Below, one piece after another: positions 1 to 8,200 of a stretch of DNA of 64,000 bases. A program made the position numbers and the translations under genes. Where the stretch lies: the NCBI GenBank assembly GCA_017524545.1, contig JAFXVN010000020.1:1-64000 (forward strand), given 5' to 3'. Position 1 is the stretch's first letter. Every line of letters begins with the position of its first letter. This stretch comes from Bacteroidaceae bacterium. GTDB taxonomy: Bacteria; Bacteroidota; Bacteroidia; Bacteroidales; Bacteroidaceae. The notes below the pieces were generated by a model that saw nothing but the letters and a program-made list of their open reading frames with translations, did no database searches and was not told where the DNA came from.

Positions 1-170
1 AAATCTCTGGTTTACCTCCTCGACAGACCGATTCTTCCTTCATACAGCAAAGGTAAGAAACTGTCTTGAGTTGTCTGTCATCTTTCTTATTTTTTTTATT
101 TTTATGCGACTTCGTCGCAATCCTCCGCAAAGTTAGAGTGATTTCTGTGCTTTCTGTGTGAGAAAACTTG
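1..170. other. Intergenic region at left edge with leftward promoter-like boxes
   Basis: No gene is visible here. On the minus strand there are two Bacteroidetes-type -7 boxes, TACCTTTG (55 down to 48) and TAACTTTG (135 down to 128), which could serve a gene beyond the left edge. A short perfect hairpin, TGCGAC-TTC-GTCGCA, lies at 105-119. Bases about 140-165 carry a fragment of the 9-bp-period repeat family (TTTCTGTGCTTTCTGTGTG). The -7 assignment rests on the TAnnTTTG consensus only. Confidence 0.45.
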
Positions 171-2519
171 TTAGTTGGGGTAGATGAGCTTGAAATCGAG
201 CTGTTTGCGGTAGAGGTCAGCGCGGGCGACTTGAACTTTGACGCTGTCGCCGAGGTTGTAGCAGTGGTGGTAGCGGCGGCCTTTCAGGCAGAAGTTCTTC
301 TCGTCGAAGTCGTAGTAATCGCCTTCGAGGTCGCGCAGCGGTATCATGCCTTCGCACTTGTTCTCGTCTATCTCGACGTAGATGCCAAACTCCGTGACAC
401 CTGAAATGGTGCCTTGGAAGGTCTCGCCGAGGTGCTCGCTCATGAACTCCACCTGCTTGTACTTGATGCTGGCGCGTTCGGCCGCTGCCGCTGTCTGCTC
501 CATGTCGCTGCAATGCTCGCAGAACTCTTCGTACTTGAGCTGGCTGACGTTGCGCCCGCCCTCTGTGTAGCGGGTCAGGAGGCGGTGCACCATGAGGTCG
601 GGATAGCGGCGGATGGGCGACGTGAAGTGTGTGTAGTAGTCGAAGGCCAGGCCGTAGTGCCCGCAGTTGTAGGTGCTGTACTTCGCCTTCATCATGGCGC
701 GGAGGGTTATCATCTCGATGACGTTCTGCTCGCGTTTGCCCTTGACATCGTCGAGCAGGCGGTTCAGGTTGCGGCTTATCTCGTTTCGGTTGCCCGTTGT
801 CTTCAGCTTATGGCCGAACTTCCTCACAAAGTCGGAGAGGTTCAAGAGTTTCTGCGGGTCGGGATTCTCGTGGATGCGGTAAGGCAGCACCTTGGCCTTC
901 TGGTTCTTCGGCACCTTTCCGATGCTCTCGGCAACTGTGCGGTTGGCCAGCAGCATGAACTCCTCGATGAGCTTGTTAGCGTCCTTTGCCACCTTGAAGT
1001 ACACGCCAGTCGGGTGTCCGTCGGGTTCGATGTTGAAGCGCACCTCGCAGCGGTCGAAGTCGATGGCACCGGCGGCAAAGCGCTTGGCACGCAGAATCTT
1101 TGCCATGCGGTTCAAGACAATGAGAGACTCATCCAAAGACCCCTCTAAACCCTTCGGGCCTCCGTCGCTTACGCTCCCCAATTGCTCCGCTTCTAACGGG
1201 CAATTGCCCCTTAAAGGGGAGACTTCCTGCGCTGGTTGGGACTCCCTCCCTTTAAGGGAGGGCTGGGGTGGGTCTTGGGGGTGCTGGTCGCCTGGGGCTT
1301 TGTAATCCTCCGGACTTGCCTCGCCTCGGTCTTCCAGGATTTTCTGCACCTCTTCGTAGGTGAAGCGGCGGTCGCTGCGCGTGACGGTATGGGCCAGCTT
1401 CCAGTACTTCACCTCGGCCTTCTCGTTGATATGGAAGATGACGGAGTAGGTCAGTTTGTCTTCGTCGGGACGGAGCGAGCAGATGAAATTGCAGAGGCGT
1501 TCCGGCAGCATCGGCACCGTGCGGTCCACGAGATAGACACTCGTGGCGCGTTTGTACGCTTCCTTGTCGATGATGGAGCCTTCCGTGACGTAGTGGCTCA
1601 CGTCGGCAATGTGTACGCCAACTTCATATAATTTACCATTTGACGATTTACCGTTTGCCGATTTGATTTCACGGATGCTGAGGGCATCGTCGTAGTCCTT
1701 CGCATCGTAGGGGTCGATGGTGAAGGTCAGGACATCGCGCATGTCGATTCGGCGTGCAACCTCCTCTTCGGTGATGCCCGGCGTGAGCTTCTCTGCGGCT
1801 TTCTCCACATTGGCAGGATAGCTGTAGGGCAGACCGTACTCTGCCAGGATGGCGTGCATCTCGGTCGTGTTCTCGCCCGTCTTGCCCAGGATGTCAACGA
1901 CCTTGCCGATAGGGTTCTTCGCTTTGTCGGGCCACTCCACGATGCGCACCACGGCCTTGTCGCCCGTCTTGCCCTTCTTGAGGTTCTCCTTCGGGATGAA
2001 GATGTCGTTGGCCAGCGTGCGGTCTTCGGTCAGGAGGTAGGCGTAGCTCTTCTGCACCTGCAGGGTGCCGACGAAGGTCTTGTCGCTGCGCTTCACTATC
2101 TCGGTGACGGCAGCCTCGCGGACGTGGTGCTTGCGGCGGGCGAACAGCGTGATGCGCACCGTGTCGCCGTCCATCGCGTGCAGGCTGTTGCGCTCTGCCA
2201 CCAGGATGGGCTCGCCGCCGTCCTCAGGCTCGAAGGTGTTCTTGCCGTTCGCCTTGCGGTGGAAGATGCCGGTCATCACCTGCGACGGCATGTTCAGCGT
2301 GTAGCAGAAGCGCGGCTGCTCCTTGATGAAATCGTCCATGAGGAGGCTTTCCAGCACGTCGGCGAGCAGCAGCTTGGCCCCGCTGGAGGTCAGGTGCAGC
2401 TGCTTGCTGAGGCTTTTCAGTGTGAATGCGACGGAAGGGTTCGCCTGAAAGAAATCAATGACAGTGCGTTCCAAATCGTTCTTTCGCAGCCCTCGGCTGC
2501 CAGTCTTCTTCTTTCCCAT
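171..2519 (-). CDS. rnr: Ribonuclease R
   Basis: Processive 3'-5' exoribonuclease of the RNase II/RNB family, which degrades structured RNA in the cytoplasm. The 782-residue protein has an N-terminal winged-helix region (about 10-70), cold-shock-like segments, the RNB catalytic domain with the Asp cluster TIDPYDAKDYDDA near 265-280, and a C-terminal S1 domain (about 700-780). Two stretches are foreign to the family and lie in frame inside the RNB domain: residues 286-297 (KSANGKSSNGKL), made by a heptamer repeat, and about 415-462, made by a 142-bp palindromic element. The flanks (FTYEEVQKIL before, LNRMAKILRAKRF after) are conserved RNase R sequence, so the second insert sits in a loop rather than replacing a motif. 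A -7 box lies 20 bp upstream. Identification is secure; activity with the inserts is untested. Confidence 0.95.
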   Translation of the reverse strand: MGKKKTGSRGLRKNDLERTVIDFFQANPSVAFTLKSLSKQLHLTSSGAKLLLADVLESLLMDDFIKEQPRFCYTLNMPSQVMTGIFHRKANGKNTFEPEDGGEPILVAERNSLHAMDGDTVRITLFARRKHHVREAAVTEIVKRSDKTFVGTLQVQKSYAYLLTEDRTLANDIFIPKENLKKGKTGDKAVVRIVEWPDKAKNPIGKVVDILGKTGENTTEMHAILAEYGLPYSYPANVEKAAEKLTPGITEEEVARRIDMRDVLTFTIDPYDAKDYDDALSIREIKSANGKSSNGKLYEVGVHIADVSHYVTEGSIIDKEAYKRATSVYLVDRTVPMLPERLCNFICSLRPDEDKLTYSVIFHINEKAEVKYWKLAHTVTRSDRRFTYEEVQKILEDRGEASPEDYKAPGDQHPQDPPQPSLKGRESQPAQEVSPLRGNCPLEAEQLGSVSDGGPKGLEGSLDESLIVLNRMAKILRAKRFAAGAIDFDRCEVRFNIEPDGHPTGVYFKVAKDANKLIEEFMLLANRTVAESIGKVPKNQKAKVLPYRIHENPDPQKLLNLSDFVRKFGHKLKTTGNRNEISRNLNRLLDDVKGKREQNVIEMITLRAMMKAKYSTYNCGHYGLAFDYYTHFTSPIRRYPDLMVHRLLTRYTEGGRNVSQLKYEEFCEHCSDMEQTAAAAERASIKYKQVEFMSEHLGETFQGTISGVTEFGIYVEIDENKCEGMIPLRDLEGDYYDFDEKNFCLKGRRYHHCYNLGDSVKVQVARADLYRKQLDFKLIYPN
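1135..1276. repeat. Composite palindromic element (142 bp) inserted in frame in rnr
   Basis: Ends are AAAGACCC at 1135-1142 and GGGTCTT at 1270-1276, inverted relative to each other. Inside are two hairpins, CCCCTTAAAGGGG (from 1207) and CCCTCCCTTTAAGGGAGGG (around 1243-1262). This copy is longer than the 72-77-bp copies at 20215 and 32244 because of an extra left segment bounded by CAATTG repeats. It keeps the rnr frame open and encodes a Pro/Gly/Lys/Glu-rich loop. Confidence 0.85.
1631..1666. repeat. Heptamer tandem repeat inside rnr
   Basis: Units of the type ATTTACC/ATTTGAC/GTTTGCC repeat every 7 bp and encode NGKSSNGKL-like sequence in RNase R between the catalytic Asp cluster and the conserved YEVGVHIADVSHYV segment. 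The same unit recurs at 13446-13532, 21421-21560, 31262-31319 and 35711-35751. Confidence 0.75.
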
Positions 2520-2539
2520 AACAGTATCTTTCTTTTTTG

Positions 2540-2547
2540 CAAAGATA
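2540..2547 (-). promoter_or_regulatory. -7 box for rnr
   Basis: TATCTTTG on the minus strand, 20 bp before the rnr ATG, matches the Bacteroidetes TAnnTTTG box. No good TTTG -33 element is evident at the usual distance. Confidence 0.5.
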
Positions 2548-2603
2548 GCAAAAAGATTGGAGATTAAGGATTAAAGATAGAAGATATTTTGTTCTTCTTG
2601 CAA

Positions 2604-2766
2604 TTTTTCACTTTTCACTTTTCGCTTTTCACTTAAAAAGTCGTACCTTTGCACCCGCATTGATAATAAATTGTCACACGGAAAGCACGGAAAGCACAGA
2701 AAAGTCGAAGCGTCGCTTCGTGCGAAAAACACGGGTTTTTCTGTGATATCTGTGATTTCTGTGTGA
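2604..2766. repeat. Heptamer array, fabG promoter box and 9-bp-period inverted repeat
   Basis: 2604-2634 is a heptamer array of CACTTTT units. 2644-2651 (TACCTTTG, plus strand) is a Bacteroidetes -7 box for fabG. 2674-2703 (units CACGGAAAG) and 2736-2766 (units TCTGTGATT) are inverted arms built from 9-bp units. The loop contains the near-perfect palindrome CGAAGCG-T-CGCTTCG (2706-2720). The arms fall in the fabG 5' untranslated region, so the transcript would fold strongly just before the start codon. Confidence 0.65.
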
Positions 2767-2785
2767 AAGCAAGAGATAATTAAAT

Positions 2786-3517
2786 ATGAAATATGCATTA
2801 GTTACAGGCGGCTCACGCGGACTTGGCCGTGCCGTCTGCCTCAAACTGGCGGCGCAGGGTCTGCCTGTCATTATCAACTATCAGAGCAATGCCGCTGCTG
2901 CGGAGGCTGTGAAGGCAGAGATAGAGTCTGCCGGAGGGACAGCCGAGCTGATGCCCTTCAACGTGGGCAAGGAGGAAGAGGTTGACAAGGCTTTCGAGGC
3001 TTGGACTGCCGCGCATCCCGACGACTATATTGCCTATTTGGTGAACAATGCGGGCATCCGTCGCGACGGCATGATGTTTATGATGCCCACGGAAGACTGG
3101 AAGGCTGTGCTGCAGACCTCGCTCGACGGCTTCTACTACGTCACCCGCCGCTGCCTGCCTGCCATGCTGCGCCGCAAGCACGGCGGCCGCATCGTGAACA
3201 TGACCTCCCTCTCGGGTCTCAAGGGTCTGCCCGGACAGACGAACTACAGCGCAGCCAAGGCTGCCCTCATCGGTGCCACCAAAGCGCTGGCACTCGAAAC
3301 TGCCGCACGCGATGTCACGGTCAATGCCGTTGCACCGGGCTTCATCGAGACAGACATGACGAAGGACCTGCCTGTCGAAGACCTGAAGCAGCAGATACCG
3401 ATGGGCCGCTTCGGTCGCCCCGAGGAAGTGGCGGAGCTGGTCAGCTTCCTGCTCTCCGACGCTGCCGCCTACATCACAGGCGAAGTGATATCGATAAATG
3501 GAGGACTCTATACTTAG
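2786..3517 (+). CDS. fabG: 3-oxoacyl-ACP reductase-like SDR (FabG family)
   Basis: Short-chain dehydrogenase/reductase of 243 residues that would reduce a 3-ketoacyl-ACP with NAD(P)H. The nucleotide-binding motif TGGSRGLG is near residue 7, NNAG near 90, and the catalytic Ser...YSAAK motif near 152-156. The tail (GEVISINGGLYT) is typical of FabG. Downstream on the same strand lie two hot-dog proteins and a 4HBT thioesterase. That set recurs in Bacteroidetes aryl-polyene/flexirubin clusters, so this may be the pathway-specific reductase rather than the housekeeping FabG (inference). The stop codon TAG is the first unit of an 11-copy heptamer array. Confidence 0.9.
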   Translation: MKYALVTGGSRGLGRAVCLKLAAQGLPVIINYQSNAAAAEAVKAEIESAGGTAELMPFNVGKEEEVDKAFEAWTAAHPDDYIAYLVNNAGIRRDGMMFMMPTEDWKAVLQTSLDGFYYVTRRCLPAMLRRKHGGRIVNMTSLSGLKGLPGQTNYSAAKAALIGATKALALETAARDVTVNAVAPGFIETDMTKDLPVEDLKQQIPMGRFGRPEEVAELVSFLLSDAAAYITGEVISINGGLYT

Positions 3518-3591
3518 TTCATAGTTCATAGTTCATAGTTCATAGTTCATAGTTCATAGTCCATAGTCCATAGTCCATAGTTCATAGTTGA
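3515..3591. repeat. Tandem heptamer array (TAGTTCA)11
   Basis: Eleven contiguous 7-bp units: six TAGTTCA, three TAGTCCA, one TAGTTCA and one TAGTTGA. The fabG stop codon is the start of unit 1. Because 7 is not a multiple of 3 and each unit contains TAG, the array closes all three plus-strand frames. Confidence 0.95.
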
Positions 3592-3619
3592 CTTCGTCGA
3601 GCTAAAGCTTCATAGTTGG

Positions 3620-4051
3620 ATGTTTAGAGAAATAGATATACTGGAGTTGTTGCCGCAGAGGCCGCCGTTCGTGATGGTGGACCATTTGGTGGATTACAGC
3701 GAGACACAGACTACTTGCGAACTCACGATTCGTCCGGACAATGTCTTCTGCGAGAATGGAGAGCTTGCTGCGTCTGGTCTCATCGAGCACATCGCTCAGA
3801 CCTGCGCGGCACGTCTCGGCTATTACAATAAGTACATTCTGAAGACAGGTGTGCGTCTCGGCTTCATCGGCGAGGTGAAGAATCTCAACATCCTCCGCCT
3901 CCCGCGCGAAGGTGAGCTGGTAGAAACCACCATCGTCGTCGAACAAGAGATATTCGACGTGACACTCGTCAGAGCAGAAGTGCGTGTCGGCGGGGAAGTC
4001 ATCGCCACCACAGGACTGAAGATAGCCCAAGGCGAACAGAGCTCAGAATAA
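3620..4051 (+). CDS. Hot-dog fold protein, FabZ/ApeP-like
   Basis: A 143-residue hot-dog protein. The opening LLPQRPPFVMVDHL aligns with the FabZ active-site opening 'LLPHR.PFL.VD', and SGLIEHIAQTCAA aligns with the central helix carrying the second catalytic acid. The position normally occupied by the catalytic His is Gln here, so it may be a non-catalytic dehydratase partner or use another mechanism. It sits between the FabG-like reductase and a thioesterase, consistent with an aryl-polyene or specialised fatty-acid role. Family placement is good; function is inferred. Confidence 0.75.
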   Translation: MFREIDILELLPQRPPFVMVDHLVDYSETQTTCELTIRPDNVFCENGELAASGLIEHIAQTCAARLGYYNKYILKTGVRLGFIGEVKNLNILRLPREGELVETTIVVEQEIFDVTLVRAEVRVGGEVIATTGLKIAQGEQSSE

Positions 4052-4076
4052 GATTACAGGATGGGTTTGATATAAA

Positions 4077-4157
4077 ACAACGGATTACACGGATTATACG
4101 GATTTAGCTCTTTTTCCAGTGACGTAGTCCATCCGTGAAATCCGTGTAATCCGTTGT
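4077..4157. repeat. 9-bp-period inverted repeat
   Basis: Left arm 4077-4105 (ACAACGGATTACACGGATT...) and right arm 4131-4157 (...ATCCGTGTAATCCGTTGT) would form a long hairpin. Each arm is itself a tandem of ACGGATTAC-type 9-mers. It occupies most of the gap between two co-oriented genes. Confidence 0.85.
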
Positions 4158-4190
4158 GAGAAATTAAATAACATAGTAGTTAGTATCATT

Positions 4191-4622
4191 GTGGAAAAGA
4201 CGTTAAGTTTCTCGCGCGAGTTTGAGGTGCGCTTTAGCGAAGTTGATATCATGGGTGTGGTGTGGCACGGTTCGTACCCGCTCTATTTGGAGGATGCGCG
4301 TGAGGCGTGGGGGCATCACTTCGGGCTTTGCTACGACGATTTCCTGAAGAACAATGTCTTTGCCCCCATCGTGGATATGGACATCCGCTACCAACGCCCC
4401 ATCTTCTACACGACAAAGCCGCGCATAGACATCATCTACCATTATACGCCCGCAGCCAAAATCGTCTTCGACTACGAGATTCGCGACACGACGGACAATG
4501 CCCTGCTCACCACAGCACGCACCATCCAGGCCTTCACCGACCGCAACTACCAACTTATCCTCGAGAACCCCGAGTTCTACCTTCGCTGGAAAGAAAGCAA
4601 AGGGTTTTTAGTTGAAAATTGA
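4191..4622 (+). CDS. Acyl-CoA/ACP thioesterase, 4-hydroxybenzoyl-CoA thioesterase family
   Basis: A 143-residue single hot-dog domain starting at GTG. The region VDIMGVVWHGSYPLYLEDAR carries the 4HBT signature: an Asp, the G-V-x-H pattern and the following Y..Y.E.AR helix. It would hydrolyse an acyl-CoA or acyl-ACP thioester in the cytoplasm. It lies between two FabZ-like proteins; thioesterases of this type accompany aryl-polyene biosynthesis in other Bacteroidetes. The next gene starts either 10 nt after this stop (ATG) or inside this gene (TTG), so the two are probably co-translated. Confidence 0.82.
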   Translation: MEKTLSFSREFEVRFSEVDIMGVVWHGSYPLYLEDAREAWGHHFGLCYDDFLKNNVFAPIVDMDIRYQRPIFYTTKPRIDIIYHYTPAAKIVFDYEIRDTTDNALLTTARTIQAFTDRNYQLILENPEFYLRWKESKGFLVEN

Positions 4623-4632
4623 AAGTTTCCCT

Positions 4633-5001
4633 ATGATTCTTCAAGACAATCTTTATACAATCCTCTCGCAGCAGGAGGAGGAAGGACATCCTGCTTTTTG
4701 TGTTCGCATTCATCCCGAGTGGCCTATCTACAAGGCACACTTCCCGGGGCATCCCATCACACCCGGTGTCTGCATTGTGCAGATGGTGCAGGAGCTGTTG
4801 CAGCACCTTTTGCACCGTGAACTCTGCCTTTGCCAGGCAAAGAATGTGAAGTACCTCTCCATCATCTCCCCGGAGGAAGTCACCGACCTGACCGTCAGCT
4901 TCTCCAAGATGGAAACGCAACCCGACGGCAGCCTCAAAGTGCAGGCACAAGTCGCCAACGGCGAAACTCTCTACACCAAGCTTTCTGCAACCTTTAAGTA
5001 G
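4633..5001 (+). CDS. Beta-hydroxyacyl-ACP dehydratase, FabZ/FabA-like
   Basis: A hot-dog protein of about 122 residues. The motif HFPGHPITPGVCIVQMVQELL contains the FabA/FabZ-type 'H.P..P.TPGV...E' core, with His and Glu in place, so it is the more credible active dehydratase of the two in this cluster. An in-frame TTG at 4612 would add seven residues and overlap the preceding gene. ATG 4633 is preferred because TTG starts are rare in this group and MIL...LYTIL is a plausible N-terminus. Last gene of the four-gene set. Confidence 0.78.
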   Translation: MILQDNLYTILSQQEEEGHPAFCVRIHPEWPIYKAHFPGHPITPGVCIVQMVQELLQHLLHRELCLCQAKNVKYLSIISPEEVTDLTVSFSKMETQPDGSLKVQAQVANGETLYTKLSATFK

Positions 5002-5046
5002 GGACTCGTATCTCCACAAACGATAGCTTTTAAGGGGTATAATAAA

Positions 5047-5132
5047 ACAACGGATTGCACGGATTTTACGGATTTAAGAGCTGGGGATAATCAGCAACTA
5101 AGATAATCCGTAAAATCCGTGCAATCCGTTGT
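5047..5132. repeat. 9-bp-period inverted repeat with conserved loop
   Basis: Arms 5047-5075 and 5105-5132 (ACAACGGATTGCACGGATT and its complement). The loop contains GATAATCAGCAACTAAGAT (5086-5104), whose exact reverse complement is in the loop of the copy at 51454-51540. A shared loop marks a dispersed element rather than chance low complexity. Confidence 0.88.
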
Positions 5133-5150
5133 CGTTTATTATGACATAAA

Positions 5151-5190
5151 AACAGAGGGTGTGTCCGCTTATTTGGACACACCCTCTGTT
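5151..5190 (-). terminator. Rho-independent terminator for the dockerin protein gene
   Basis: Perfect 16-bp stem (5151-5166 with 5175-5190) and an 8-nt loop. Read on the minus strand it is followed by TTTTTA, so it terminates transcription coming from the gene ending at 5233. Confidence 0.85.
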
Positions 5191-5195
5191 GCATT

Positions 5196-5228
5196 CCCTC
5201 CCCTTTTGGGGAGGGTTAGGGAGAGGCT
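5196..5228. repeat. Half palindromic element, GCCTC type
   Basis: Stem CCCTCCCC-TTTT-GGGGAGGG (5196-5215) followed by TTAGGGAGAGGCT. This is the 'right half' of the composite element family, here in the 3' untranslated region of the gene ending at 5233. Confidence 0.75.
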
Positions 5229-5232
5229 TTTT

Positions 5233-8200
5233 TTACTGTTGAGACATGATGTCGAGGATGGCAACGAAGTCTGCGATGTCAATCCTCTGGTCACCATTCA
5301 GGTCAGCAGCTGCTTCGTAGCCTTCGGCAGCCATGATGTCAAGAACAGATACTGCATCGGCGATATCAACCTTGCCGTCGCCGTTGAGGTCGCCCTCGAC
5401 AGCTGTGTCGGCGGGTCTGCCAGCGGTAATCACGAGGTCGAAGTTATCGACGCTTGCATTCTTGAGGACGTTTTCGCCATAGACGATGTAGCCAGTGTTG
5501 GCGCTGATGTCGCGTGTGCAGTCGGTGTTCTCCTTGCCTTCAGCGAGCACGAGGGTGCTGCCGGCCTTACCAATCTTGCCACCGCCAACGACTACGGTAC
5601 CCTCGTCAACCCATTCGTAAGCGTATGTGCCGTGCACGCCGCCAGTGGTGAGAGGTGCGGGAGCGAAGGTGTCGCCCACGAGAGAAATCTTGATTTCTTC
5701 GGGGTCTTCATCCTCTGCGTCGAAATCTTCGGGGTCGCCCACTACGAGGAGCACGGGCTGGCCGGGAGCTGCCTGCTCAATCTTCCGGAATGCATAATGT
5801 GCTGTGCTGTCGGTCTCGGCGATAGCACCTTCGTAGGCGTAGATGTCTGCATCTTCTACAGAGAAGCCAGTGGGATAGCACATGAAGATCATGCTGTTGG
5901 GCGTAGCGTTCATAACAAAGCTTTCCTGAGCCTCTTCGCCTTCGTCGAAGTCTTCTACGGGTTCAATGTAGAGGGCACTGTTGGAGCCGACAGCTTTGTT
6001 GTTCCATGTAACGAGGCTGTGGCCGGCGTTCTGTGCATGGAGATAGACGGGATCGTCGTAGTAGCCCTGTCCGTTGAGCTTGCGGACTTCGAAGACAACC
6101 TTACCATAGCCGACAGCTTCCACATTGAAGAGTGCGGGTGTGAGGCCGAGGGTCAGGGTGTTGCTGCGTTCTGCACCATTGAGGTAGAGGCCACTCTTGT
6201 GCTGGATGACGTATGCGCTGTCGCCCTGAGCGATGAAGCGGAAGGCAATCTGATCCATTTCCTGAATGACGTCTTCGTTGATGAAGCGTACACCCTGGCC
6301 GATGGTCACCTCTTCGAGAGAGGAGAAGCCCAAGAGTTCGTCTTCTTCCATGTAAGCGGGAGCTGCGTAATTGTCATAGAGGTCGCCGAGGGTCTGGTTC
6401 TGTGCATTGGCTTCACTCCAGCCATGAGTCTTGAAGTTGTCTTCGGAGTCGAACTTGATGGCGTACCACTTGCCGGGTTCAACGGGGTTTGCAGCGGCGA
6501 AGAAGTCGCTTGCACCATTCGTAACAGCCTCGGCGTATGCATCAACCTGAGCCTGTGTGAAGACACCGCCCTTGAGGTATGCGGTAGCTTCCTGGACTGT
6601 GGTGACAAATGTACCTGCCTCGCTGTCAGAGCTCCAGAAACCGGGGTTCTCACCAATGGCAACCATGTCGGCTACATTCTTGTTTGCTGAGAGTGCAGAT
6701 ACCAGTGCGCTGGGGTCAACCACAATAGCCTTGAATGCCTCGACTGCGGCCTTCAGTGTTTCGTAGTCTGCCATAGACACGGTGTCGGCAGCCAGAACAG
6801 CCTTGGCTGCGGCAAGTGCGGCTTCGATGGCAGTGGCAGCGTCGCCCATCTGGCACCACTGTGTGTTGCCGTCTAAGGTCGTCTTGTAGAGTTGGAAGGT
6901 TGCGAAGTGGCCATAGCCACGGCCTGTGGTTGTTCCGTCGATGTAGAAGCGGAAGAACTTGTAGCCTTCAGCAAGGGCAACGGAATTGGAATAAGTGGTC
7001 TGGCCGGAAGAGGCATTGGGAAGTTCGAATGAGCCGAGATCCGTCCAGCCATCTTCTGTTGTTGCTTCACAGCCATCTTCTGTTATGCCAAGGACATTTT
7101 CGTCGTTCGTGCCGAATACGCCAAGAACGGTGACGTGGTCGTTGACGACGTTACGACGGCGTACGAAGCACTGGAGGTTGCCATTGACAGGTTCTGGGAA
7201 AGAAACCTGGAGATAATGCGTGTGGTTGGCTACGTTGCCTGCGTGCCAGTCGCTGTGCCAGAATGTGCTGGCGTCGTCGCTAAGCAGGTTCGTGAGGCTG
7301 CCTTCTGAGGCATCAGACCAAGGGCTGCTGAACTGGTCGGTAGAAGTGATGAGACCTGCGCTGCGCTCTGTGAGGTAAGAGTCTTCCTTAGCCTGTGCAA
7401 CGGCTGCATCGCCTTCTGCAATGACTTCCTCGAACATGGAAACGAGCAAGTCGTGATCCTTGATGGGAGCGAAGTCGTCAACCAGCTTCTGTACTTCCTC
7501 GTCGCTGACGGGTTCCAGAATCCAGTTGCTGGCACCTGCACTAGCTATCCAACCTACGATGTTGCTGGCAGTGCCTGCACCGCTGCTGTGTCCGTTGCAG
7601 TGCAGGAAAGCGTAGTCGCCGCCTGTGCTGGGCTTCATGGCCACAACAATCTTGCCGTCATCTGTGCGCTGGATGAACTCGAAGAGCATCTCTGTCTCGC
7701 TGTCAGCGGCCAGGGTTGCCTGAGCGCTCTGACTGCAGGTGGCCAGAATGCCGTCGGTAGCGATGTTCATCATCTTGACGAAGCCTGTCTCTGCATTGTT
7801 GGTCATCTTCCAGAGGTAGCGGCAGTCGGTGCTGTCGATGTTGGCCCACATAGCCTTGCCTTCGAGTGTGGCGTACATGGCCTTGGTGGGATGGGTGACG
7901 ATTTCCTCATAGATGGGCTGGTCGTTCTCGTCGTACTCGCCAGTGTCAATGCGCTGGGTGTTGGTCCATTCCAATGCGCTGACGATGCGGTAGTTGCCGT
8001 CGGCGATGGTGAGCTTCACGAGCGTTTCCATGAGGGCGGCATAGCTGTCCTCGATTGCCTGGATGAGTGCATAGATTTCCTCAGGTGTGGAACCAGCACC
8101 GTCGTTTTCGATGATTTCGAGTGCCGTGTTCATGCTTTCCACGAAGGCTTCGAGCTGTTCCTCGGTGAAGTTGTACTGGCCAACCTCGGTGCCTTGCTTT

